A stretch of 51,959 bases of DNA from Clostridiales bacterium (GTDB lineage: Bacteria; Bacillota; Clostridia; Christensenellales; CAG-138). The stretch's first letter is position 1. Each line of letters starts with the position of its first letter. The notes beneath the pieces are model-generated. The model ran no database searches, was not told the origin of the DNA, and saw only the letters and a program-made list of their open reading frames with translations. Positions 27,306-35,633 of the stretch are shown here, piece after piece. The position numbers and the translations under genes were made by a program. The DNA is taken from positions 1-51,959 of the forward strand of contig JAAYUE010000036.1 in NCBI GenBank assembly GCA_012517905.1, given 5' to 3'.

Positions 27306-28304
27306 ATGAAACAAACAAGATTACTGGCCGCGCTGCTTACGGCGCTCCTGCTGCTCGGCGCGCTCGCCGGCTGCGCGCCCGCTGCGACGGAACCCGCGGC
27401 AACCGCCGAATCCATCGCCACCGAAGCGCCCGCCGAGGCGACCGCGGCGCCCGAGACCGCGGGCGTGAGCGTGACCGATATGGCGAACCGCGAGGTCACG
27501 CTCGATGAACCGGCGACCCGCGTCGTCGCGCTCAGCGCGGCGGACTGCGAAATCCTCTACGCCATCGGCGCGGGCGATCTGCTCGTCGGCCGCGGCGAAT
27601 ACTGCGACTATCCCGCCGAGGTGCTGGAGATTCCCGCCGTACAGTCCGGCATGGAGACCAACCTCGAGCAGATCATCGCGCTCGAGCCGCAGGTGCTGAT
27701 CATGAGCGTCATGGCGCAGACTGAGGATCAGGTGGCTCAGCTTGAGGCGGCTGGCATCAAAGTCGTCGTTTCGGACGCGCAGGACATCGCCGGCGTATAC
27801 ACCGCAATCGGGATGCTCGGCGCGCTCACCGGGCACGACGCGGAGGCGGCGGAGGTCGTCTCCGGCATGCAGGCGACGTTGGACTCCCTTGCCGCGCGCG
27901 CGGGCGAGCTGGAAGGCAAGAGCGTCTATTTTGAAGTATCCCCCCTGCAGTACGGCCTTTGGACGGCCGGACAGGGCACGTTTATGAACGAAGTCGCGAC
28001 GCTGCTGGGGCTTCGCAACGTGTTTGCGGACGTCTCCGGCTGGGCGGAGATCTCCGAAGAACAGGTGCTGCAGGCAAATCCCGACATCATCGTGACCATC
28101 GCCATGTACTTTGGCGAAGGACAGACGCCGGCGGAAGAGATCCTCTCCCGCGCGGCCTGGTCGGAGGTGACCGCCGTCAAAAACGGGGACATCCTCAATC
28201 TGCCGGACAACGAGCTTTCGCGCCCCGGCCCGCGTCTGGCGGACGGCGCGCAGGCGCTCTTCGACTTTGTGCTGGAGGCAATCGCAAACGACAATGCGGC
28301 GTAA
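27306..28304 (+). CDS. btuF: Cobalamin ABC importer, substrate-binding lipoprotein
   Basis: A 332-residue lipoprotein: signal peptide with lipobox LAGC (Cys23), a low-complexity Ala/Thr/Glu linker (about 25-50), then a BtuF/FhuD-type (TroA) binding domain starting VSVTDMANREVTLDEPATRVVAL. The cobalamin riboswitch upstream identifies the ligand as B12 or a corrinoid; without it an iron siderophore would be possible. The ribosome site is modest (GAAAGAAG). First gene of a three-gene operon. Confidence 0.9.
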   Translation: MKQTRLLAALLTALLLLGALAGCAPAATEPAATAESIATEAPAEATAAPETAGVSVTDMANREVTLDEPATRVVALSAADCEILYAIGAGDLLVGRGEYCDYPAEVLEIPAVQSGMETNLEQIIALEPQVLIMSVMAQTEDQVAQLEAAGIKVVVSDAQDIAGVYTAIGMLGALTGHDAEAAEVVSGMQATLDSLAARAGELEGKSVYFEVSPLQYGLWTAGQGTFMNEVATLLGLRNVFADVSGWAEISEEQVLQANPDIIVTIAMYFGEGQTPAEEILSRAAWSEVTAVKNGDILNLPDNELSRPGPRLADGAQALFDFVLEAIANDNAA

Positions 28305-29391
28305 TGTCCAAAGGGGCACGGGGGGCGAGCTGCCGTCCCCCGCGCCCGAAACGCATACCGGCGGCAGGCGGGACGGCTTTCGCGCAGGCGAACTCGTCCT
28401 GTTTGCGCTGGTTACGCTTGCCGTCATGGCGCTCTGCGTCTGCGTTGGCAGCGTGAGCCTGCCGCTGAAAACGACGCTGACGGTGATCTGGAACGCCGTC
28501 TGGCGACTGCCGATGCCGGATGGCGTCTCCGTGCCGATCATTCTCTCGGTGCGTCTGCCGCGCGTGCTCTGCGTGGCGCTCACGGGCGCGGCGCTGTCGA
28601 TCTGCGGCGGCGCGATGCAGGGCCTGCTGAAAAACCCGCTGGCGGACGGCAGCACGCTCGGCGTGGCCAGCGGCGCGTCGCTCGGCGCGGTGATCGCCAT
28701 CGCGTTTGGCATCACGTTGCCCGCGCTCCCGTTTGCGGGCACCATGATTCTGGCGATCGCGTTCGCGTTTCTCTCGCTGCTGATCATCCTTTCGCTGGCG
28801 TACAAAATCGACTATTCCATGTCCACCAATACGATCATCCTCATCGGCGTGATCTATTCCATGTTCGTTTCGAGCATCTTGGCGCTCATCATCTCGTTTG
28901 CGTCCGACCGGGTCAGGCAGATCACCTTCTGGACGATGGGCTCGCTGCTGGGCGCGACGCTGCAAAATGCGCTCGTGCTGCTCGCTGCGCTCGTCGTGTT
29001 CGGCGGCTTGATTTTGCGCTATTCGCGAGAGCTCAACGCCTTTGCCGTAAGCGAGGACAATGCGCGAAACATCGGCGTACCCGTGCGGCGGGTAAAGCTC
29101 TTTTTGCTCATCGCGGTCTCCGCGCTCATCGGCGTCTGCGTCTCCATCGGCGGCACGATCGGGTTTGTGGGGCTTGTCACGCCGCACATGGTGCGCATGA
29201 TCGTCGGGCCCGACCACAAGCGGCTTTTACCCGCGTCCCTGTTCGGCGGCGCGGTGTTTCTCATGCTGGCGGACCTTGTCGCGCGTATTTTGCTCAATCC
29301 CGTCGAGCTGCCCATCGGCGTGGTCACGTCGTTTGTCGGCGCGTTCCTGTTTGTCGTGATCTTCTATCGATACCGGAGGGCGCGCGCATGA
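28294..29391 (+). CDS. btuC: Cobalamin ABC importer, permease
   Basis: A 365-residue FecCD/BtuC permease with about ten membrane helices (first near residue 30). Family signatures: RLPRVLCVALTGAALSICGGAMQGLLKNPLADGSTLG-type region, NTIILIGVIYS, TFWTMGSLLGA and GFVGLVTPHMVRMIVGPDH (ATPase contact). ATG 28294 overlaps the btuF end by 11 bases; an in-frame start 27 bases earlier is also possible. Confidence 0.92.
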   Translation: MRRNVQRGTGGELPSPAPETHTGGRRDGFRAGELVLFALVTLAVMALCVCVGSVSLPLKTTLTVIWNAVWRLPMPDGVSVPIILSVRLPRVLCVALTGAALSICGGAMQGLLKNPLADGSTLGVASGASLGAVIAIAFGITLPALPFAGTMILAIAFAFLSLLIILSLAYKIDYSMSTNTIILIGVIYSMFVSSILALIISFASDRVRQITFWTMGSLLGATLQNALVLLAALVVFGGLILRYSRELNAFAVSEDNARNIGVPVRRVKLFLLIAVSALIGVCVSIGGTIGFVGLVTPHMVRMIVGPDHKRLLPASLFGGAVFLMLADLVARILLNPVELPIGVVTSFVGAFLFVVIFYRYRRARA

Positions 29392-30161
29392 ACTTGCTCG
29401 ACGTAAAAAACCTGACCGTGCGCTACGGCGATCTCACGATCGTGGACGGCGTGAACTTTTCGCTGTCCGAGGGGGACTGGCTCATGATCGTCGGCCCCAA
29501 CGGCGCGGGTAAGAGCACCATCGTCAACGCGATTTCGCAGGGCGCGCCGTATACGGGCGAGGTGCGCGTGCTGGAGAGGGACGTCCGCCGCTATCGCCCG
29601 CACGAGCTCGCGCGGCTTGTGGGCGTACTCGCCCAGACGCACGCCATGGGGTACGGGTTCACGGTCGGTTCGGTCGTGCGTCTTGGGCGGTATGCATATT
29701 CGCCGGGGCTGTTTTCCGGCGGGCGGGACGAGGACGAGCGCATGGTCGCGCGCGCGCTGGCGCTCACGGGCATGACGCGCTTTGCCGATCAAAACGTGCT
29801 CACGCTCTCCGGCGGCGAGCTGCAGCGGACGTTTCTTGCGCAGCTTTTTGCGCAGAACCCGCGCGTGCTGCTGCTGGACGAGCCGACCAACCACCTTGAC
29901 CTCGTCTACCAGAAACAGGTGTTCGAGCTCATCTCGGGGTGGATCAAAACGCCGGGACGCGCGGTGGTTTCGGTGGTGCACGACCTGAGCCTCGCGCGGG
30001 CGTACGGCACGCGCGCGCTGCTGCTCGACGGCGGGAAAACCGTGGCTTACGGCGCGGCGGCGGAGGTGTTCTCGCCGGAAAACCTGAATTGCGCGTATGA
30101 TATGGACGTCTCCGCGTGGATGAAAACGCTGCTGTCCCAGTGGCGGGAAGACGAAAAATAG
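29388..30161 (+). CDS. btuD: Cobalamin ABC importer, ATP-binding protein
   Basis: A 257-residue ABC ATPase: Walker A GPNGAGKST (about 36-44), Q-loop AQTHAMG, signature LSGGELQR, Walker B VLLLDEPTNHLD and the switch His in VVSVVHD. ATGA overlap with btuC. It energises uptake of the ligand bound by the lipoprotein. Confidence 0.94.
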   Translation: MNLLDVKNLTVRYGDLTIVDGVNFSLSEGDWLMIVGPNGAGKSTIVNAISQGAPYTGEVRVLERDVRRYRPHELARLVGVLAQTHAMGYGFTVGSVVRLGRYAYSPGLFSGGRDEDERMVARALALTGMTRFADQNVLTLSGGELQRTFLAQLFAQNPRVLLLDEPTNHLDLVYQKQVFELISGWIKTPGRAVVSVVHDLSLARAYGTRALLLDGGKTVAYGAAAEVFSPENLNCAYDMDVSAWMKTLLSQWREDEK

Positions 30162-30228
30162 CGGCGCTTTTTCCGAAAGATCATCGAAATTTTACCGAAA
30201 ACGGCGTACGCGGCGGGAAAAAGTAGTG

Positions 30229-30270
30229 TATAATCGACAGAACATCGTAAAACGGGTTCTGTCTTTTTTT
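30229..30270 (+). terminator. Terminator after btuFCD
   Basis: GACAGAAC/GTTCTGTC stem (30236-30243 and 30256-30263) followed by seven T. A TATAAT stands directly before it (30229-30234) but has no -35. The same GGGTTCTGTC arm recurs at about 30306-30315. Confidence 0.8.
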
Positions 30271-30388
30271 GTGAGCGGCAGAACCGGACGGAAAATCAAA
30301 CAAACGGGTTCTGTCGCTTTATGGAAAGGACAGAAACGGAACCGCCCGGTGCGACAGCGCGTCGCGGGCGGGTCAGGGAGTGAAGCAC

Positions 30389-31027
30389 ATGCTATCGATC
30401 GTATTATTGCGCCACGGCAAGACCGAAGGAAACCTAAGCGGCCGCTACAACGGCAGAACCGACGATCCGCTCTGCGAGGAGGGCGTGCGCGAGGCACAGG
30501 CCGCGCCGCATTACCCGCACGTTTCGCTCGTATACGCCAGCCCGCTGAAGCGCACGCAGCAGACCGCGAGGATCTGTTTTCCGAACGCCGAGATCGTGAC
30601 GATAGACGATCTGCGGGAGATGGACTTTGGCGACTTTGAAGGCCGCACCGCCGCCGAGATGGAAAACGACGCGGACTACCGCGCGTGGGTCGCGGGCGGC
30701 TGCGTGGACCTCTGCCCGGGCGGCGAGAGCATTCCGCTCTTTGCGAGGCGCGCCGCCGCGGCGTTTGCGGGCGCGGTTGCCGACGCGATGGCGCGCGGGG
30801 AACACGAGGTGGGGTTTGCGGTGCATGGCGGCGTGATCATGGCGGTCATGAGCGCGTTTTCCGGCTCCGGCGAACCATACCATGCATGGTATGTGCTCAA
30901 CTGCGGCGGATATGAGATCACCATAGACGAAACCGCATGGGCAGAGAAGAAAGAGTTCGCGTCATTCCGGCTGTTTGGCAAGAAGGGCGACCGCCGGGAC
31001 ATGATCGGCAGCCAGGCGGAGGCATAA
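30389..31027 (+). CDS. Histidine phosphatase (phosphoglycerate mutase / CobC-like)
   Basis: A 212-residue histidine phosphatase with LRHGKTEGNLSGRYNGRTDDPL (catalytic His9), YASPLKRTQQTA, EMDFGDFEGRT and a second His in FAVHGGVIMAV. This sub-type includes alpha-ribazole-phosphatase (CobC), which would suit a position beside a B12 importer, but broad-range phosphatases look the same. ATG 30389 follows GGGAG by 8 bases. Confidence 0.88.
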   Translation: MLSIVLLRHGKTEGNLSGRYNGRTDDPLCEEGVREAQAAPHYPHVSLVYASPLKRTQQTARICFPNAEIVTIDDLREMDFGDFEGRTAAEMENDADYRAWVAGGCVDLCPGGESIPLFARRAAAAFAGAVADAMARGEHEVGFAVHGGVIMAVMSAFSGSGEPYHAWYVLNCGGYEITIDETAWAEKKEFASFRLFGKKGDRRDMIGSQAEA

Positions 31028-31054
31028 AACCGAAATCCGGCGAAACAGCGCGTC

Positions 31055-31088
31055 AAACGGGCAGCATGGTTCCATGCCGCCCGTTTTC
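31055..31088. terminator. Bidirectional terminator
   Basis: AAACGGGC-A-GCATGG/CCATGC-C-GCCCGTTT with a 2-base centre, followed by TTCTT on the plus strand and A-rich on the other side; genes converge here. Confidence 0.85.
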
Positions 31089-31103
31089 TTAAGGACACGG
31101 GTA

Positions 31104-31640
31104 CTATTCCGTGATGAGTTTTGTCTTCTTGAGCGCGAGAACGAGCGCGGGGATCACGGCGAGCTGGATGATGATGCCGGGCAGCGCGGTGACAAACGCG
31201 GCGGTCATCCAGATCGGCAGGGAATAGCTGCCCGCGCGGAAGATCACCGCGTTGAGCAGGCCAAACACGAGGCGGCCCGCCAGCATCGCCCCGATGAGCG
31301 AAAGGTAGAGGTCGGCGAGCAGTTTTCCGGTCTTGACAAATCGCACGAGCAAGCCGGAGGCAAAGCCGTACACCGCGAGCTCGCAAAGCATGCTCGGCAG
31401 ATACGCCATCGGCGGCATGCCGGTGAACAGGCTCGAAAGCAGCGGCGCGAGCACGCCGCAGGCCAGGCCGAACGGCCAGCCGCAGACGAGGCCGCAGAGG
31501 AAGACCGGGATGTGCATCGGCAGAAAGATGCTGCCCGCGTTGGCGACGGAATGGAACGCGACGGGCAGCACGACGCCGAGCGCGACGCAGAGCCCCGCAA
31601 AGATGAGGCGCTTTGTTTTGGTCATGGTGAATCGATACAT
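31104..31640 (-). CDS. ECF transporter S component (substrate unknown)
   Basis: A 178-residue membrane protein with about six hydrophobic segments, of the ECF vitamin transporter S-component type: FLPMHIPVFLCGLVCGWPFGLACG, LLSSLFTGMPP, ELAVYGFASGLL, GRLVFGLLNAV. It captures a vitamin or metabolite and works with a shared EcfA/A'/T energising module that is not in this window. ATG 31640 follows AAAGGAG by 11 bases. Its structured leader should tell its ligand, but I could not match that leader to a known riboswitch. Confidence 0.85.
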   Translation of the reverse strand: MYRFTMTKTKRLIFAGLCVALGVVLPVAFHSVANAGSIFLPMHIPVFLCGLVCGWPFGLACGVLAPLLSSLFTGMPPMAYLPSMLCELAVYGFASGLLVRFVKTGKLLADLYLSLIGAMLAGRLVFGLLNAVIFRAGSYSLPIWMTAAFVTALPGIIIQLAVIPALVLALKKTKLITE

Positions 31641-31673
31641 GGGTTCAGGATCTCCTTTCAATTTTTGACAAAC

Positions 31674-31780
31674 GAAAAACAGCCGCAGAGGCTGGCCCGG
31701 CTTGACCGGGAAACTCGCCTTCGTGGCTGTATTGATCGATCTGGACTGTAAAGACGGAAGCCCGCTCGCCTTCATGGCGA
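31674..31780 (-). ncRNA. Structured leader of the ECF gene, candidate riboswitch
   Basis: Two copies of GCCAYGAAGGCGAG on the minus strand (31765-31778 and 31714-31727), each a GCC/GGC hairpin with loop A(C/T)GAA and a GAG tail. Then CCCGG-TCAA-GCCGGG, and finally CAGCC-TCTGC-GGCTG followed by TTTTT (about 31675-31694), an intrinsic terminator. The arm ACAGCC near the second copy can pair with the same GGCTGT, giving mutually exclusive folds. Confidence 0.6.
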
Positions 31781-31793
31781 ACATTATGACGCT

Positions 31794-31822
31794 ATTTTAT
31801 AGAACGCATTCGCTTGTGTCAA
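31794..31822 (-). promoter_or_regulatory. Promoter of the ECF gene
   Basis: Minus strand TTGACA (31817-31822), spacer 17, TAAAAT (31794-31799). Confidence 0.85.
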
Positions 31823-31845
31823 GGTCGAGGCGGAATATCGTCTGC

Positions 31846-32277
31846 TTACGCGTCCGGTTCACCGGCAAAGCGGCGGTCGAGCTCTTCGAGCGTCAGCGCG
31901 ATCAGCTCCTTGATTCCAAACGGACCGAGGCCTGCGACATAGCTGTTGCAAAGGTTCAGCGGGATGAGCAGGCGAATGGCAGGGCTTTGCCCGACCGCGG
32001 TGGCGATGGCGGGCGAGATCTCGCCCATCATGGAATCCGCGACCAGAATGCCGAGCGGGCCGATGATGCAGTCCGCCGTGCGGCAGTTGACGATCACCGC
32101 ATTTTCCCCCGTTCCCGCGCGCGCGGCCCCCGCTTTCATCATGGTCGTGGTTGCGATGCTGTTTGTGCCGACGGCGAGGATTTCATAGCGGTCCGCGCGG
32201 GACGCGAGCTGTTCGACGAGCAGCTTTCCGATGCGGCCTCCCTGGCCGTCGATGACGAGGATCACGGGTTTTTTCAT
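31846..32277 (-). CDS. DUF3842 protein
   Basis: A 143-residue soluble protein I recognise as DUF3842: KKPVILVIDGQGGRIGKLLVEQL with a Rossmann-like glycine turn, GTNSIATTTMMKAGA, NCRTADCIIGPLGILVADSMMGEI. It is common in Clostridia and its function is unknown; the glycine-rich start suggests nucleotide binding. AAGGAAA lies about 8 bases before ATG 32277. The ECF promoter begins inside the 3' part or just after this gene, so the ECF gene can be expressed on its own. Confidence 0.85.
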   Translation of the reverse strand: MKKPVILVIDGQGGRIGKLLVEQLASRADRYEILAVGTNSIATTTMMKAGAARAGTGENAVIVNCRTADCIIGPLGILVADSMMGEISPAIATAVGQSPAIRLLIPLNLCNSYVAGLGPFGIKELIALTLEELDRRFAGEPDA

Positions 32278-32360
32278 ACGGAGGTTTCCTTTCGAGCGAG
32301 ATCATTCCGGCCGTTTTGCATTCACGGATCGGGCATGCCGCCGGACGCGGGGTGCGGCGG

Positions 32361-32540
32361 TTACAGAAGGATCAGCGGGAGCAAAGCCGCGCCGAGCGTC
32401 AGCAGGACGAGCAACGTCAGACAGCCGCCCTTGCCGCCGCCGGACGGTTTCTTGCTTTGTTTGTTGTTGTCCTCATTGGCCAGCATATAGTGCGCGTAGC
32501 CGGTAATGCCTTTTCCAAAGTAGCCGTAATCGTCCGGCAT
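32361..32540 (-). CDS. 59-residue small membrane protein
   Basis: Encodes MPDDYGYFGKGITGYAHYM, a polar Asn/Lys/Ser stretch, a Gly/Lys segment with GGGKGGC, and a C-terminal hydrophobic helix of about 17 residues rich in Leu. GGAGG stands 7 bases before ATG 32540. I recall similar small proteins (GYFGKG-TGYAHYM) in Clostridia but no function. Predicted to be tail-anchored. Confidence 0.75.
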   Translation of the reverse strand: MPDDYGYFGKGITGYAHYMLANEDNNKQSKKPSGGGKGGCLTLLVLLTLGAALLPLILL

Positions 32541-32694
32541 GGCGTCGCCTCCGATTCAGAATCCGGTTCCAAATGTTTCAATATCAAACTCCCTGTGACG
32601 TTTGCCGGAGCGAGGGAGCATACCGTTTTCATCATGATATAATACCTGTTGCTTGCAATGCAATATCATCGGCGAATCAATGGAGGACTATCCA

Positions 32695-33441
32695 ATGAAA
32701 CGAATCGTTTGCTGCCTGACGGCGGCTGTTTTTTCGCTCGGGCTGTTTGCCTGCGCCGCGCCCGTGACGCCGGACACGACGGACGATGCAACGGCGGAGG
32801 TCGTCGTGTTTGACGACGACGTGCTCGAGGCGCTCGTTCGCGAGGCGATCGGCAAACCCGAAGGGGAGATCACCGTGGCGGATGCGCTCGGCGTGACGGA
32901 GCTGGATATGCAGATGCAGGGCGTGGACCCGGACCAGCCGTATATCCATTCGCTCAACGCGCTGCAATATTTCACAAACCTGACCTATCTCGGGCTGGGT
33001 TACGCCGTTCAAAACGCGGACGATCCGGCCGAACCGATCGACATCGCTCCGCTTGCCGGGCTGACGAAGCTGACGTCGCTGCAGATGGGCGGGCTGGTGA
33101 TCGACGATCTCTCGGTCGCTGCCAACATGCCGCATCTGATCAGCCTGACCGTGTTCGGCGGAAAGCGGCTGGGCGACCTCTCGCCGCTTGCGGGGCTGAC
33201 CGAACTGCAGGCGCTGACGCTGAACAACAACCTGATCTCGGACGTTACGCCGCTTGCGGGTCTGACCAGCCTCATCTATCTCGACCTGCAGGCCAATCAG
33301 ATTCAAGACGTTACGCCGCTTGCGGGCCTGACCGGACTGACACGGCTGTATCTTTCGAACAATCCGATTCAGGATTACACGCCGCTGGCGCAGATTCGCG
33401 AAAATCTGGAAGAATGGGACTTCGACGTGCCGCAAGGCTGA
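32695..33441 (+). CDS. Leucine-rich-repeat lipoprotein
   Basis: A 248-residue lipoprotein: signal peptide with lipobox LFAC (Cys about 20), linker, then internalin-type leucine-rich repeats (about 95-235) in 22-residue steps, e.g. LSPLAGLTELQALTLNNNLI and VTPLAGLTSLIYLDLQANQI. It is displayed on the outer membrane face and likely binds protein or polysaccharide. ATG 32695 has GGAGG 8 bases upstream. TATAAT at 32638-32643 is a possible -10 without a clear -35. Single-gene unit. Confidence 0.88.
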   Translation: MKRIVCCLTAAVFSLGLFACAAPVTPDTTDDATAEVVVFDDDVLEALVREAIGKPEGEITVADALGVTELDMQMQGVDPDQPYIHSLNALQYFTNLTYLGLGYAVQNADDPAEPIDIAPLAGLTKLTSLQMGGLVIDDLSVAANMPHLISLTVFGGKRLGDLSPLAGLTELQALTLNNNLISDVTPLAGLTSLIYLDLQANQIQDVTPLAGLTGLTRLYLSNNPIQDYTPLAQIRENLEEWDFDVPQG

Positions 33442-33452
33442 ACGAAACGCAA

Positions 33453-33496
33453 ACAGCGGCCTGCCGATGATATCTTCGGCAGACCACTGTTTTTTA
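33453..33496 (+). terminator. Terminator of the LRR lipoprotein gene
   Basis: Interrupted stem ACAG-CGG-CC-TGCCG/CGGCA-GA-CC-A-CTGT followed by a run of T from 33490. Confidence 0.85.
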
Positions 33497-33609
33497 GCAT
33501 ATGATGTGTCGTTCTTGACTTTGCGGACACGCTCTTCGCATGAACGCGGCTGTGTTCTTCGCCGATTTTGACTTGCAACGATAGCGCTTCATTGCACAAT
33601 GACACGTAA

Positions 33610-35217
33610 TTATCTCCAAATCCTGAGTCTAACCATAATAAGTGCAATCTTTGAACCGCCCGGGAAGAAACTCATATCGTCTTTTGTAAATACGCCTATT
33701 GCAAAAGACAATACAACGTATAATATGACTGCGAATGCGACAACGATTAAAGTTGCAAGCTTCGCCGGGACAATTTGGGATAGAACGGGATGGGTTGCAA
33801 ATACGAATAACCCCATCCCCGCTGTTGCAACGATGGGCTTGAAGATGTGGCCCAATGAAAATTTTAATTTTGCATATCGAATCACACAAAAAACATCAAG
33901 AATGGCAGCCACGATATAGCATGCAACGGTACCGATGGCGGCGCCTTTGACATTGATTTCCGGTATGCGTATCAGTACAAGGCTTACAACTATTTTAATA
34001 GCTATACCGAGGAAAAGATTGATTACGGGGAGATAGGTTTTGCCAAGGCCCTGAAGTATGCCGGTTGTGGTTTGTACAACCGTAAGAAACAAGACACCAA
34101 CAGCCATTATGGCAAGCAGGGTTCCCGCGGTTTGCAGTTCTTGTTCGCTAAGCGAAGAATATAACAGCTGAATAATGGGTTTGGCCAAAAGGAGAAATCC
34201 AACGGCGCACGGCAGCCCGATAAAAAGCGCCAACTTAAATCCCATGCCGGACTTTGTGGAAATATCGTCCAGATTATTCTTTACATGGGAGGCCGATATT
34301 GCGGGGACCAGACTCATTGCAAGCGCAAGAGACAATATTGCAGGCATATTGATTAATGGATTGACAACGCTTGTAAGGGTTCCAAACAGAGAATCTGCGT
34401 ATGCCTGTGAATAGCCGAGGCCAAGAAGAGAATTGGTAACGATGGCCGTATCAATGATCTGTACCGTAGGCATAGCCAGAGCGCCCAGCACGATTGGAAA
34501 AGCAAGGATAAAGAGTTGGCGGAGAATGCCGCTCTTTTCTTCCTGTGGAAATGCCTTGCTGTTTGCTTGGATTGGCTCTTTGATGACCCGTTCGTGCTTA
34601 TGATAAAGAAATACGAGAAACAGCAATGCCAATAGCTCTGAAAGCGTTACGCCTAAGATGGCGCCTGCTGCGCCATAGGCAACGCCATGGTCTTTCCAGA
34701 GATTTGCGAAGAACAGCCCGAGACCCAGCTTGCCGAGCTGCTCGATAAGCTGTGAAAATGCGGTCGGCGACATCATTTGAAGACCTTGAAAATATCCTCG
34801 ATACGCCGATAGAACAGATACGAAAAGCAGAGATGGAGCAATTGTCAGCAAAACAATATTTGCATTAGGACGCCCGACTAAATCAGCGATATAGCTGCTC
34901 AGGAGAAGAAGCGCGCCTGTCGTGAAGACGCCAATATATGCCAATACCTGAAAAGCTGTTTTGAAGACCAAATGGGCTCCGCGATAATCGTTTATCGTAA
35001 CGCGTTCGGAAACCATTTTGGATATTGCAACAGGAAGGCCGGCGCTTGATATGACCAGCAGCCAATTATATACCGGATATGCCGTAGAATAATACGCCAT
35101 ACCTTGGGTTCCGATCATATTCGTTAATGGAATTCTGAATATCGCGCCGATTACTTTGCAAATCACGCCGATAATTGCAAGGATTGCTGCGCCTTTTAAA
35201 AAGCTCTTTTGTGACAT
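33610..35217 (-). CDS. SpoVB/MurJ-like polysaccharide flippase
   Basis: A 535-residue polytopic protein with about 14 membrane helices of the MOP superfamily (oligosaccharide/lipid flippase; SpoVB, YtgP and O-antigen flippase relatives): KGAAILAIIGVICKVIGAIFRIPL at the N terminus, GLPVAISKMVSE, YRGYFQGLQMMSPTAFSQLIEQ. It probably moves lipid-linked peptidoglycan or polysaccharide precursors. GGGAG lies 7 bases before ATG 35217. Base composition and codons are clearly more AT-rich than the neighbours (many ATA, TTA, AAT codons), suggesting recent transfer. No glycosyltransferases are next to it. Confidence 0.9.
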   Translation of the reverse strand: MSQKSFLKGAAILAIIGVICKVIGAIFRIPLTNMIGTQGMAYYSTAYPVYNWLLVISSAGLPVAISKMVSERVTINDYRGAHLVFKTAFQVLAYIGVFTTGALLLLSSYIADLVGRPNANIVLLTIAPSLLFVSVLSAYRGYFQGLQMMSPTAFSQLIEQLGKLGLGLFFANLWKDHGVAYGAAGAILGVTLSELLALLFLVFLYHKHERVIKEPIQANSKAFPQEEKSGILRQLFILAFPIVLGALAMPTVQIIDTAIVTNSLLGLGYSQAYADSLFGTLTSVVNPLINMPAILSLALAMSLVPAISASHVKNNLDDISTKSGMGFKLALFIGLPCAVGFLLLAKPIIQLLYSSLSEQELQTAGTLLAIMAVGVLFLTVVQTTTGILQGLGKTYLPVINLFLGIAIKIVVSLVLIRIPEINVKGAAIGTVACYIVAAILDVFCVIRYAKLKFSLGHIFKPIVATAGMGLFVFATHPVLSQIVPAKLATLIVVAFAVILYVVLSFAIGVFTKDDMSFFPGGSKIALIMVRLRIWR

Positions 35218-35633
35218 GATTAAACTCCCTGAATCCAGTTATTCATATCGTTGGCAAGAAACAAAACCGAATATAAAGCATTTTAAATATTACCAGCTAA
35301 ATACGTAAATGTATACAAAACAATACTGACGTCGCCCGAAAAATGACATCGGTTTGTGCAATCTGAAGGATTCCGGCGATAGGAGCTTCTATATTATGTC
35401 CAATCTTTAGGGTTCGGTGCAGATTCTGCGGACGCTGTTTGATTTGAATGGAGGATTTCTGAAAAGCGTTGAAGCGCGGGACCGAATGGTTCATCCGATA
35501 AGCGGTGCACAAAAGAAAACATCTGCTTTACCATGACAGTTGGATGCTGTACAATCATCAATAAGACCCTAAACAATGTCTTTCGGACGTTCAGTGTTTA
35601 AAAAAACATATTTGATACGGAGGAGCTTCGAGT
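35218..35633. other. AT-rich intergenic region, no gene seen
   Basis: 416 bases between divergent genes. I find no convincing coding region. A weak promoter for the plus-strand gene may be TTTACC-N17-TACAAT ending near 35552. Composition matches the flippase gene, not the rest of the window. Confidence 0.5.

Noticed and set aside
30229-30234. TATAAT as promoter of the histidine phosphatase gene
   Set aside because: No -35 element at usable distance and transcription would begin inside the terminator stem.
31674-31780. ECF leader as a guanidine-II (mini-ykkC) or THF riboswitch
   Set aside because: The twin hairpins have loops ACGAA and ATGAA rather than ACGR tetraloops, and the THF consensus is absent.
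35218-35633. Small genes in the AT-rich gap
   Set aside because: Frames of up to 60 codons exist on the minus strand but lack ribosome sites and recognisable features.
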